Origin: Macrobrachium rosenbergii
Taxonomy: Eukaryota; Arthropoda; Malacostraca; Decapoda; Palaemonidae
Length of the DNA stretch: 64,000 bases
Reading direction: 5' to 3'
NCBI RefSeq assembly: GCF_040412425.1
Contig: NC_089743.1
Coordinates: forward strand, 83,079,471-83,143,470
Below the pieces are notes generated by a model. It made no database searches, was not told the DNA's origin, and saw only the letters and a list, made by a program, of their open reading frames with translations. Positions 26,492 through 39,319 of this stretch are shown here, piece after piece. The number at the start of each line of letters is the position of its first letter. Within the stretch, counting starts at the first letter, position 1. Both the position numbers and the translations under genes were made by a program.

Positions 26492-28188
26492 CTGGCCATG
26501 AATCATTTCTGCATGAAGAAACGTGGCCATCGTTACTGAGCTTGACGCATCATTGTTTTACAAAGGGTAGGCAGTGCATCACGGCCCATTGACAGATCAT
26601 GCATCACTGGAACTTAACAGCGTTGTCAGGCAGCAGATTCCTTGTGCCACAACAATATATGTTGCCTTCAACTCTAGCCACCATCTCCGTCAGCTTCACT
26701 CCGCCCTTGCTATTCCGTAAATCATTATTCCCGGCGCTGGTACGGCGAAAAATGAGCCTCTTGAACCAGACAAAGAAAATGGATGATTTGTTAATGGATG
26801 TTGGCGTTCATTTCAGTATTATTATTATTATCATCAGTATTATTAGTCCCTTACTGGCTTTTTGTCTGCCCCTCTGTCTCTCTGTTGGCGTGTCTGTAAC
26901 GCTTACCTTGTCATCACAACCCTTGGTTGTGATTTGGTACAAAGCCAGGTCGTCATGCTTTGATCATGAAGGGAGGTTGCCCTCCTATTCCATCTGTCTG
27001 TTCGTTGTCCACTTAACTTGTTTTTTTAATTATGTAACCATGTTGCCTTTTTGCAGGTTGCCCTAGAGCAAAAGCCTGTGAAAGCACAAGGCTGGCTTAA
27101 TCTAATATGAAACGCACCTTTCTAAAACGTAAAACACTTGGTCGAAAGACCTTAGATTTTTTTTTTTTTTTTTTTTTTAACTTTAACTTGGGTCCTAACT
27201 CTTGAACCGTAAGCGACAGACAATTGATATGGGGCATGCATGTTCTAATATGAAGTCTTTCCGGATGACATCAAAGTTTGTAACCTTATGCCCCTGCCCA
27301 TATTTGGCACGCATACGCCATTAATGAAGCACTTTCAGATAAATCAAAGTTTAGTGACCATATGGCCTTCAATCTTAATATTGAGAAAACTTGCCATCAG
27401 AGGCATAAAAAAACTTGCCATCAAAGGCATATGTTTTTCATAAACAATCTTGTCGGGAGAAAACTGGCGTTATCTACCTTTACAAGAATAGTAATGTCTC
27501 CATTTCATCTGTCGGAATGCTCCTAAAGAAAAGTTGGTCAAGGTTCGGTTGAAGATGCGTACTGGTTAGGTAATTCTTTCAGAATGATTGATGTTTTTGT
27601 TTCATTAATGATCATGATTATTTTTTTTGTGATTTGTCTAGTCTTTATTGTTTATGACGGTGTAGTGTGGTGGTAAGCTACTCGTATAACGATGTGGTGA
27701 ACGTATTGGGCTAGACTTTATACCGTTACTTCTGTACTGTCTTCTAATATTTTGCCAGAGTAACTCACAAAAGTTGCGAGGATATTCACAATCAAATAAT
27801 TTTCAGAGTAGCGTTTGAGAAGTTACGAAAGCGTTTGATTTTAGTTATCCTTCTCGATTTCAAGTGTGTGATGCATTGCACCCTGGTAGTACTTTAAGAA
27901 GCCATTCTTTGAAATGAATACGCAGACTGTTTTCGACGACAGTTTAGCATCAACCTTTAATGACCTTTTAGTTATTACATGTACGATAACTTATTCGTTG
28001 GATAGATGGATTGGAAGAGAAAATGAATGTCCTGATTAGATGGTATGGAAAAGATCCTGGAACGGAAGCGATATGATATCCAGGGAGCGAGGGACTGCAA
28101 GATAAGGTTGGATGGCGTACTTAAGACGCCTTTTGCGTAGGTATATGAAGAGGCTGATGTTTGGAAGTATTTATGCTTATGACATTAA
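26490..28188. other. no assigned feature
   Basis: Poly-T at 27150-27178. Sequence around 27180-27430 (TTGGGTCCTAACTCTTGAAC, twice-repeated AAAACTTGCCATCAnAGGCATA) has the feel of an old dispersed repeat. A 155-aa frame at 26599-27066 has no recognisable domain. Confidence 0.4.
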
Positions 28189-29484
<1,296 letters not shown>

Positions 29485-29574
29485 ATGTGTATATATATAT
29501 ATATGATGTGTGTGTGTGTACATACATGCATACACGCACATACACACACATATATTTATATATATGTATGTATG

Positions 29575-29621
<47 letters not shown>

Positions 29622-29655
29622 TGGATGTATGTATGTATGTATGTGTGTGTGTGTA
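29485..29655. repeat. mixed AT/GT/GTAT microsatellite
   Basis: AT, GT, CACA, AT and (GTAT)n blocks in series. Confidence 0.9.
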
Positions 29656-29990
29656 TGTTTCAGCATAACTCTGCAATGCATTGAGCAATTTCAACCAAAC
29701 TTGGTATAATTATGACTTACTATCTGGAAAAGAATACTGTGGGGGTAAGACATCACTAGCACTAAAGGGGATGGGAATGGGAAGGGCTTCCCTGAAATGG
29801 TGCTGGTTCTGCCTGTAGACTTATTAACTAAATATAATCTACGAATATCGTTTCGGTATACATATGACTTTCTATCTGAAAAAGAATATAAGGCATCACT
29901 GGCACCAAAAGGGGTTGGGGGTTGGAAAGACGTTAAAATAACCGAAAACAGCAGATTAATGTTTAATCCATAGCTTTCGAGGTCGCTGAG
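29656..29990 (+). repeat. dispersed-repeat-like sequence, family unknown
   Basis: Contains TTTCAACCAAACTTGGTATA and a repeated theme: 'GACTTACTATCTGGAAAAGAATA...AAGACATCACTAGCAC' at 29715 echoes 'GACTTTCTATCTGAAAAAGAATA...AAGGCATCACTGGCAC' at 29865. The two halves look like diverged tandem copies of a transposon end. No coding. Confidence 0.45.
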
Positions 29991-30126
29991 ATGAATAGCA
30001 ACATGTCAGATGCACTTTAATTAAAGTCAAAATTCAGCCATGATAGGAATGGGGGGTTGAGAAGGGGTGAAATATTAAATGTCAAAAATGCGGGGCAATG
30101 CAATCTTAACAGGAAAGGGAGGGAGT

Positions 30127-30206
30127 GAGAGAGAGAGAGAGAGTGAGATGGAGAGGAAGCGAGAGAGAGAGCAGAGGGGGTGTTAGGAAAGAGAGAGAGA
30201 GAGAGT
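30127..30206. repeat. imperfect (GA)n
   Basis: GA blocks broken by GTGAGATGG and GCAGAGGGGG. Confidence 0.85.
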
Positions 30207-30259
30207 TTATCAGCGTTCATTCAGAGTTTTCCTGGGCAGCGTCAGGTTGGTCGTTAGTA

Positions 30260-30314
<55 letters not shown>

Positions 30315-30320
30315 TTTAAA

Positions 30321-30378
<58 letters not shown>

Positions 30379-30390
30379 TTTATATATATA
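30260..30390. repeat. (AT)n with two AAATATTT breaks
   Basis: AT repeat with self-complementary AAATATTTAAATATTT at its middle. Confidence 0.92.
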
Positions 30391-30440
30391 GATTTTTATC
30401 ACATCACCGTGCATTTCATATACAAACATTAATCTACAAG

Positions 30441-30519
30441 GTCGTTTAATATCCAATTCACGTTAATTCGGGAATATCACTGATATTCTCGAAGTATCGT
30501 GAATTGGATATTAAACGAC
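30441..30519. repeat. inverted pair of family-1 tails
   Basis: The arms 30441-30479 and 30481-30519 are near-perfect reverse complements (GTCGTTTAATATCCAATTCA against TGAATTGGATATTAAACGAC). They match the tail of tRNA-like family 1 and lie between two (AT)n blocks. Confidence 0.85.
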
Positions 30520-30534
30520 ATTTGCACCTCAATG

Positions 30535-30536
<2 letters not shown>

Positions 30537-30594
<58 letters not shown>
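30537..30594. repeat. (AT)n microsatellite
   Basis: Pure AT after the family-1 tail palindrome. Confidence 0.95.
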
Positions 30595-30599
<5 letters not shown>

Positions 30600-30789
30600 G
30601 CCTTTTCCCTTAAGAGCGGGTAGCTCAAGACAAAAGCAGTGCAGTTGTCGTTGTCTCATTCATATTTTAACTGCTGAAGCTTGAATGAACATCATGTGCA
30701 GAAAAGTACAATACTTGCAACATATTTAGAAGGCTAATTAGTAGCACATCATAACACCCAAAACACACACCCCTATTCACATGAGCTTC

Positions 30790-31320
30790 CTGAATAAAAG
30801 GCCTCTACCTTCCCAATGCCCCTTGCCCACCATCTACCCAACCCTTTCTAACACTTCTTAATTATGCACGCTTTTCACCAAACTTCTTTCCACATGATCA
30901 AACCGTCTTAAAACATTTGTGATCCATCCTTCACATTCAGTAATCTTTTTATTATTTCTATGTATCTCCTCATTCCCCTCTTTTTCAGTTTCTTTTATGC
31001 CATATATTCTATGCCAACAGTTCATCTCATCAGCTGCAATATGTTTTCTTCCACTCACATCCAACATCCACACTTCACATGCATAAACAAGAGTTGGCTA
31101 AACAAACCTTTCACACATTACCACCTTGGCTTTCATAGACGATTCAGGTCTCTTCTGTGTCCGTTGCATGTGTCTTGCTACCTATCTTTATATTTTTATC
31201 TCACCTATCTTACCACCATTCGTTTTATTTTCTCCTAAATACTGGCACGAATTGCTTGCATCCATTCTTCCACCATCCCTATTAACCTTCACTGGTCTCT
31301 CAAATGATAGCTGTTAATTT
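30790..31320 (-). pseudogene. non-LTR reverse transcriptase C-terminal fragment
   Basis: The minus strand reads MKAKVVMCERFV, then PTLVYACEVWMLDVSGRKH, then DEMNCWHRI, NEEIHRN and VLRRFDHVERS. These are the usual C-terminal landmarks of decapod LINE reverse transcriptases (LYGCEVW, R-RNEE, LRWFGHVER). A frameshift and stops break it. Confidence 0.65.
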
Positions 31321-31960
31321 CTTTTGTTACGAATGCAGCCTATGATTGGTAGCCATGTTGAAACTGGTGTGTGCCTTAAAGCCCTATCTCTGGTTTACTT
31401 GTTGTATGTTTTACCACTTTGGCTACAACTAGTTAGTGATGAAAAATCTTCAGTCACTCGCCTTTTTACCAATTAGTATTTCAATTTATTTTTTCGTCTT
31501 GTTTCATATTATGCTATATCTAAAAAACGGAGTCTCTCAGTATGAGTACCCGTATTCTCAACAATGAAGCCTTTTAAGCACGTATTCTCAAAAACGGTTC
31601 ATTCTCGTTTATTACAGACAATCCAAACAAATAACTACACGAAAAATTTTTACATCACCCACCTTTGTAGTCAAGCACCCAAAATTACCAATTTTTCCTC
31701 TCTGCGTACGCAGCCTACCGCAGGATTGGATTTTTTCATAGATTTTCGCATTCATCTTAAACTCTTCTTTTCACAATTTTTTTCTTTGTCCCATAGTCAA
31801 ATTTTTTCGTCTATACAGTCCTTTTCATGGAATAAAAAGCGCTAAATCCCTTTTAGTTTTCTGTAAAAGAAAACTATTGTGCCGGCTTTGTCCGTCCGTG
31901 CGCACTTTATTCTGTCCGCACTTTTTTCTGTCCGTATTTTTCTGTCCGCCCTCAGATCTT
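31321..31960. other. no assigned gene; CTGTCCG repeats at the end
   Basis: A few CTGTCCG(C/T)-type units at 31889-31948 lead into the foldback element. Confidence 0.4.
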
Positions 31961-32061
31961 AAAAACCACTGAGGTTAGAGGGCTGCAAATTGGTATGTTT
32001 ATCATCCACTCTCCAATCATTAAACATACCAAATTGCAGCCCTCTAGCCTCAGTAGTTTTT
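31961..32061. repeat. foldback element (hairpin repeat)
   Basis: Arms of 41 nt at 31961-32001 and 32021-32061 (AACCACTGAGGTTAGAGGGC against its complement) with a 19-nt loop. Only about three mismatches. I have the impression this is a widely dispersed decapod repeat. CTGTCCG repeats lie just upstream (31889-31948). Confidence 0.88.
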
Positions 32062-32547
32062 ATCTTATTTAAGGTTAAAGTTAGCCATAATATATATATA
32101 TAGTTTTTATGTGTTTATGTACGTCGTAATTTGCTATTTGAGGTTCATATTTACGGGTAATTTTACGTGTCTGTTTTTTCTGTTAATTCCGCTTCCATTT
32201 GGGCGCCAACTGCCGGTCTTCCTTTGGAGCTCTCCTTTCAGTTAGGAGACCTTAGAGTCCAATCCTTTGCAGCATCCGTGTGCACCGTCACCCCATTTTA
32301 TGGGTCGCGGGGCCTAATATTTATTTCAGTTCTAACGTAGTCACAGCTCATTAAACCCTCCCGAGTTAAAGGAGACGACGTTGCGTCCCTGGTCATTTTT
32401 CGTCTATCGGCAGATAGATAATGTGAATCTACTGAAGATGCTTATCAAATGACAGCTTTTATTTTCCCCCGGTTGAAACGCCAAATGTTCTGGCTGTAAT
32501 CAGTGATCTTATCCTTTTCGGGTATATTATGCAGTTGCGTGGTGCTG

Positions 32548-32551
<4 letters not shown>

Positions 32552-32603
<52 letters not shown>
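32552..32603. repeat. (CT)n microsatellite
   Basis: Pure CT, about 52 nt. Confidence 0.95.
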
Positions 32604-32605
<2 letters not shown>

Positions 32606-32734
32606 GAATCTTGCGACAACCAGTAGTCTTCAAGAAGTATTATTTACATGAGTGTCCTAACTTAATCTAATAGAGGTAGTAGAAACCTTAGAGGGATTCT
32701 TGTAGGAGAATAATAGTGACGGTTTCGTAGCCTG

Positions 32735-33070
32735 AATATTTGCAAATGATTCAGTACTGACTGTTGATTGTAAGGAGAAACTGAATAAACTGGTGGAAAA
32801 TTTAACTGTTTTTGAAGGCTGAGAAAGTGGGAATTGGATGTTAGTAAGATTAAAGTTATGGGTTCAAACTGAGTCCGAGAAGACTGAGTAGTGAAAGTAA
32901 TTGGTTGATTCGTATTGGGTTCTGATAATGAAGGTAATTAGTGTTTGGACGAGAAAAAGTAGCAAATCGCAGAAAAAGTGAAGCATGAAATGCAGCAGTG
33001 TCTATTCACATGGTTTTGGAGAGAAATGAGTTGGGAAAAATGTGATAAAGTGTTTGTGCCGAATGGTAAA
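32735..33070 (+). pseudogene. non-LTR reverse transcriptase fragment
   Basis: The catalytic box is decayed to FANDSVL (32739-32759, usually YADD), followed by EEKL-like CKEKLNKLVENL and VSKIKVMGSN. The rest degrades into stops. It belongs to a different LINE lineage from the copy at 34.2 kb. Confidence 0.6.
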
Positions 33071-33274
33071 AAAAAAAAGATAATATTTATTATTTTATAC
33101 ATATTAAGTAGGACAGGTTGTTATGGTGATAACTATATGGATCCAGTTGATTATTGGTAAAATTGTTAGCTTATATGATAAAAATACATCAGTTTCTGCG
33201 GTAGTTTATTGCTGTAGAGAGAATATGAAACTATAGGTGTGAGAAAAAGGTGTATAAAAACTCAAAATTATATA

Positions 33275-33820
33275 AATTACATGGAAGATGTTTCATTCAT
33301 AGTGAAACAAGTGTTGCAGTGATACATTGCCTTGTGGTTCCAGCTAATGATAAATTATTATTACTGTTGCTATTATGATGATATTTCAGTAAAAAGAATT
33401 CAAAGTAAATGGCAGTAAAGAATTTATACAGCAATAAAGAATAACTTCATAAATGTGAGAAGTGCATATCAGAAATTATATTGTAAGGTATTATTTCATA
33501 CATTTTTATTTTTTATACAAATATTTGCTATTCTCCCCAAAGTTCAATCGTTTATCTACACCTTTTTGACATTTAAGAATTTCCTAACCCTGTGGATTGT
33601 CCCAGCAACCCCCAGTGTTCTATATCCAACACTTTGGAAACCCCTGGTTTAGAAAATTATATAGAAAAGCTTGTAGACGATTTGGAGTCATTCACTCCTC
33701 TAATGCAAAATAAAGCTGCTCCTGGCTCTGACAATGTTTAAGAACAGATCAGTAGGTGGCATGTGAAACTTTATTGATTAGCTGATGTTACATCGTTTTT
33801 CCTGTCTCCCTTGATGTGGC
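33275..33820 (+). repeat. left arm of a 5-kb-spaced inverted repeat
   Basis: Matches 38485-39029 in opposite orientation over about 545 nt with scattered substitutions. The inner part reads into a reverse transcriptase gene, so these are two copies of one non-LTR element in opposite orientation. Confidence 0.88.
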
Positions 33821-34345
33821 TTGTACAGGTAACACTGTACTTCATGCCTCAGAATATATTGGTAGCTGATTGTTAGAAGATAGTCAATATGCATATAGGA
33901 AGCAGTTAGGTACCTGCGATGCTCTGTTAGATTTGACATGCCTTTTTCAACAGAACCTTGATAAGGGTTTTAAGAGTAGTGAATTCAAATAAATTTTAGT
34001 GCTTCTTTGATTTAGTAAACCATAAGACACTTATTTATAAGCTTCAGAAACTTGGAGTGGCTGGATATGTTTATTTCTAGATTTACTTACAGAAAGGCAG
34101 CAGCGAGTTGCTGTTGATGGGTAGTGTTCTTGGCCCACTGTTATTTTTAGAGTATGCAAGTGATACGGTTGTTGACTTGGAAAGCAAGATTGTTTAGTAT
34201 GCCGATGATGCAACACTCATGGTTGTGGTAAAGTCTCCACTTATGAGAAATGAAGTTGCCCTGAGTCTTAATCGTGATATGGAGCGGATTAGTGAATTGT
34301 GTAGTCGGTGGGGTATGAGGCTGAACTCCAGTAAAAGGAAAACAT
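33640..34345 (+). pseudogene. non-LTR retrotransposon reverse transcriptase, broken
   Basis: Pieces in order: KLVDDLESFTPLMQNKAAPG, then QYAYRKQLGTCDALLDLTCLF, a decayed block ending KLQKLGV, then ERQQRVAVDG, SVLGPLLFLxYAS, and the catalytic YADDATL at 34198-34218. It continues into [20 protein letters not shown]. Frames change several times and stops intervene. It is cut off at 34345 by (AT)n. Motif style is that of Jockey/CR1-type elements common in decapods; the clade is uncertain. Confidence 0.82.
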
Positions 34346-34346
34346 T

Positions 34347-34347
34347 A

Positions 34348-34436
<89 letters not shown>

Positions 34437-34437
34437 C

Positions 34438-34502
<65 letters not shown>
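34347..34502. repeat. (AT)n, two blocks
   Basis: Blocks split by TTCCATATATAAT at 34434-34446; truncates the LINE reverse transcriptase. Confidence 0.95.
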
Positions 34503-34506
<4 letters not shown>

Positions 34507-34875
34507 TGTCATAAGCGGTGGCTCCTGAAAAATCAGAGTTATTACTACATTCACAAATTAATTGCTAAATCGTGGGTGAGACCCTTGGGCAGAAAATTTC
34601 TTAACATTTATTGCTTTGTACACCTACAATGAAGGTTTAACAGCAGTCGGTTGAACCTTGCTAACACATGTGCCATTCACTCCCATCTTGCACACACTCC
34701 CATGCTACTTGGGTATTAAGGCCCAGCTTTCCCGTGCCCCATTTACACCAGTTATCTATCATTTTCTTGATCTTCCTCTCCTCCTCTCTCCTAATATTTC
34801 AAGATTATACATTCTACTCTTTCTGTGACCAAACCATCTATAACCACTCTGAACAATGCTTTCACCTACACTAAA

Positions 34876-34984
<109 letters not shown>

Positions 34985-35869
34985 TTACATATAATATATA
35001 TGTGTGTGTGTAATTGTGTATGAGGTAGGGGAGAGGTAAAAGGAGACGGTGATATGCATTTAATTCTCAAGTTTGTCTTCTTTTGCATGTGTTGTGGGTA
35101 GGTTACTTGTCTGTCATAACGGACTAGTTGTCGTACCATCTGATAAGGAGGCGGCAGAATGTTAGCGAAGTCGACCGTGAAGGTTGGGTAAGTTGGTAAT
35201 AAATGATATGATCGACCAGATAGCACAATCTGCATGTTCGATGTAATAAAGGGAAGTAATATCAGATCCACAATCGAGTTCTCCGACCCTATATAAAGCA
35301 GGTACCATCCGAGAGAGGTGTACTGATGAGCATATTAAGTCCGCAGTTAGGCAGCCGGTGTCTCTGGATTCATGTTGAAGAAGATTTGCATAGATCCTAG
35401 CGACTGTAACCCCTATGAAATATAAACTAGGAATATCGAAAAGATATGACATCTGGTTGCGGACGCAGGCATATTGACACAAGCTTAAAAATCTTCTTCT
35501 CAACCCCTATCTCTCTGCTGTTGCTGACGCTTGAATTATTTAGGTTCTTGTGGGTCAGTCTATTCTTTCATCTCATTTGCTTATTCGTGTTTGTGCTTTC
35601 TTCATAAAATAGTTAGCTTTTGGATTTTAGCTCCTGAACGCATGAATTCATTCTCCTTCACTGAAATCCCTTAAATTTTGTTTCTCTTGTCTAGTCCCTG
35701 AATAGTTGGATGATTTACTTTGTTTTAAAAAGCAAATGCGCCAGGAATGAAAATGAAGGATGCTGTATTATTAACCTTTCTTTTTCTTGTGAAGGCCGAG
35801 CTGCAAATACTGAATATCGTGTGTTCATATATCCCTTAATAGGTAAGGAAAAGACGCAGAAGTTAATAC

Positions 35870-35935
<66 letters not shown>

Positions 35936-37177
35936 TTTGTGCGCTTGTTTCTTTTACAGTGACGCAGAAATGGGCGGTCATATACTTTATTCACTCTGCA
36001 AAACCATAAAGGGTTTTTCGGGCAAAATTTCATTGCGTCTCCTGCATGGACGAGGTCCGTGAAAATGGGTCGGCGGTGTTCACAGATTCTTATAATAACT
36101 GCTCTGATTCAGTGCAATGCACCAACCTCAGTATTTTAATTTGAGCTTCCTCCTCATCCATGAAAGCTTTGTCAAAGTTTATCTTCTTACTCTCTCCTCA
36201 TTGGCACAGCCATTATTGCACTTCTTTTAAGGGTGGGACAGGAGGAGAAGCTGAGAAGATATTTTTTTAACTGCCATTTTATTTGTTATTTCGTACGTAT
36301 GCTATCTTGCTTTGTCTTCATATGAATTATTAATTATTCATAATCCCTTTCACTTCATTCATTTCTAAATGCCCAGACCGCTTCATCACTGTGGTAAAAA
36401 TTCATTTAACATTTTATTTTTTTGTATAGCTACTTGCATTAACTCTTTATTTTTCTATTTACAGTTTTAATTTCTGCCGCATTCATGAAAAGCAGATTAC
36501 ATGGGCTCCCAACCTTCCGTCTTATATCATCTGATTCATTTTATGCGCATGCTTTATTTTTTCCTTCATAATCAGTCAAATTTACTCTCTCTTGCCGTCA
36601 AATAGTTTAAAGTCATTAATTTTCTTCCACTTTATCAAGTTTCATCTCAGTTCTTCATTTTCTTTCTTGTGGTTTATTAATCATATTGTGTTTACGATTG
36701 CTGTCTGGACTCTCCTTGTATCAGTCCAAATTTTCATACCATACCATGTAACCTCTCCGAAGTGTTCCCAGCAAGTACTGCTACTTCAACAAACACCAGA
36801 CATCAGAACGTACACATTTGTCGTACGAAATTGACACTTGATGAATGTCTTCTTATTCCCAAAAATTCCGCGTTTCCATATTTAATTTTATATGCTATAT
36901 CCGGTGGGTAGGATGTTCATCGCACCGGCAAAAAGTCCAAAGAACGGTTCCTAAGTCCTTAGGAATTAATTGGTCCTGTATCTTTAAATCAAAGGGTGCA
37001 TTTGTTAACCTAAGCGGTGAATTTGTGTACAAGGCAGTTGCAGATTATTGCGGTGAGTCACAACAAAGAACAGGAAGGCATGGTCCATGCCTTCCTATTC
37101 TCTCCATGCTGACAAACTCATTCAAAAGGACTGGCTGAGAAATAGAAGGCTAACAATTCAGGCTATGCTTTCCCAAA
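34985..37177. other. no recognised feature apart from (GA)n
   Basis: Open frames up to 113 aa without known motifs. A 25-nt palindrome lies at 37072-37096. Confidence 0.45.
35873..35930. repeat. (GA)n microsatellite
   Basis: GA with one break at its start. Confidence 0.95.
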
Positions 37178-38365
37178 TCAAATGGTATGGTTGCAACATA
37201 CACAGTGACATTTTTTAAACTCGCAAATATTATGCCACAAACTTCGTTTAATATTCAGTTCTCTATAACTCGGGAATAAGCTACATCCAAGGGGAATTAT
37301 AAGCAACAAGTGCTTCGTCAAACCGCTTCCTGGTTTAGAAACAACAATGATTTTAACCACTGAGACATCAAGAGAGACATAAGTTGATATCGGCACCTGT
37401 TGTACATATGTTTGTAGAATTTAGGCTTTTGTACCTAGAATCGATATCAACCTACCTACACCACGACAGCTGATTGGTAAGTTTGTAATATTGTGGCTAA
37501 TTAAGAATTTCCGTCACATACACCATAACATTTTTATATTCACAGATATTAAGCCACAAATATTCACTATATCTCGGAAATAATTACAGCCAAGAGGAAT
37601 CATAAGCGCTTCATCACCAGTGGGATTCGAGCCGTGGCCTGGTTTAGAAGCAACAAAAATACTGTGACTTTGACCACTGAGCCATCACAAGACGTATAAG
37701 TTGTGCAGATGCCTGTCGAATTCAGGTTTTTGTACTTAAAATCGACCTCAAACCACCTCCACCATGACAGTTGAATGGTAAGTTTGCATAACATGGCTAC
37801 TTAAGAATTTCTTTCCACATACACCGTGACATTTTCTATATTTACAAATATTAAGCCACAAATTTTGCTTAATATTCAGTTCACTATACCTCGGGAATTA
37901 CGTTCACTGTCATTTTTAAACCAGGCAGCGGTTCGAATCCCACTGGTGATGAGGCACTTATAATTCAAAATTCCCCTTGGGTATAAGTTATTCCCTAAGG
38001 TATAGAGAATTGGATATCAAGCAATATTTGCGGCTAAATATTTGTGAATATAAAAATGTTACAGTTTACGTGACAGAATTCTTAATTAGCTAAGTGTTAC
38101 AAACTTACCATTCAACTGTCATGGTGGAGGTGGATTCACATCGATTCTAGGTATAAAAACCTGAATTCGACAGACATATACAACTGACCTGATATCAATT
38201 TATACCTCACTTGATGGCTCAGTGGTCAAATTCACTGTATTTTCATTGTTTATAAATCAGACAGCAGTTCGAATCCCACTGGCAATGAAGCACTTATCAC
38301 TTATTATTCCTCTTGGGTGTGCGTCATTCCCGAGGTATTGTGAATTGGATATTAAGGAAGATTTG

Positions 38366-38368
<3 letters not shown>
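37178..38368. repeat. tRNA-like repeat family 1, palindromic cluster of about four copies
   Basis: Each unit (about 300 nt) has a module with box A TGGCTCAGTGG and box B GGTTCGAATCC, the promoter boxes of tRNA-derived SINEs. The family tail (TGTAAGTTATTCCCGAGG, GAATTGGATATTAA) follows. Two copies read minus (about 37178-37400 and 37500-37795), a third starts minus and switches at about 37902 to a plus copy, and a last plus copy runs 38095-38368 into (AT)n. Confidence 0.85.

Positions 38369-38430
<62 letters not shown>
38369..38430. repeat. (AT)n after a family-1 repeat tail
   Basis: AT tract immediately following the tail of the last tRNA-like family-1 copy. Confidence 0.95.
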
Positions 38431-38435
<5 letters not shown>

Positions 38436-38484
38436 TATCATCGCTTCCAATGCTACTTGGCTCAAAGTGCCTGTGAAATTCCGT

Positions 38485-39029
38485 AACTCATCAAGAGGAG
38501 ACAGGAAAAACGATGTAACATCAGCTAATCTGATAAAGTTTCACATACCACTGACTGATTTGTTCTTCATCTCTGTTAGAGCCTGGAGCTACTTTATTTT
38601 TGCATTAGAGGAGTGAATGACTCCCAAATCGTCTACAGGCTATTTCTATATAGTACTAAACCAGGGTTTCCAAAGTGTTGGATATAGAACCTTTGGGGTT
38701 GCCAGGACAATCACAGGGTTAGAAATTCTAAATGTCAAAAGGGGGTAGAAAAACGATTGAACTTTTGGAGAATATAAAAAATTTGTATGAAAAATAAAAA
38801 TGTGTGAAATAATACCGTACGATATAATTTCTGATATGCACTTCTCACATTTATGAAGTTATTCTTTATTGCTGTATAAATTCTTTACTGCTATTTACTT
38901 TGAATTCTTTTTACCGAAATATCATCATAATAGCAACAGTAATAATAATTTATCATTAGCTGGAACCACAAGGCAATGTATCACTGCAACACTTGTTTCA
39001 CTATGAATGAAACATCTTCCATGTAATTT
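38485..39029 (-). repeat. right arm of the inverted repeat, 5' part of a non-LTR copy
   Basis: Reverse complement of 33275-33820. It includes the stretch read on the minus strand as VDDLxSFTPLMQK-like coding sequence. It is truncated before the reverse transcriptase core and ends close to an (AT)n block and the tRNA-like repeat cluster. Confidence 0.88.
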
Positions 39030-39319
39030 GCTTTATAGATCTTGCGGTGTTGTGCTGAATTAAATTCCACTACAAAAATTAATTCAGTCATAAGCACATT
39101 TAGGTATTCTTCAGCTTCTGGTATATCAGTCAGTTTATCCCTCCCATACCTGTTATTCATGAAATAAAAATGTTAAGCCCATTGCTGTCTTTCTCCTTTT
39201 AATCTCTCTCTAACACCAATGAAACTACTTTGGGACAAGCAACAACTCCTGTCCATCTGCGAGACGTCTGAGTGTACTGGTTAATTGGCAGAAGTCCTAC
39301 CTGATTCCCACTACTGGAT

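Noticed and set aside
37600..38300. Possible tRNA genes
   Set aside because: Box A and B are present, but the cloverleaf cannot be completed and the modules sit inside repeated units, so they are SINE-like.
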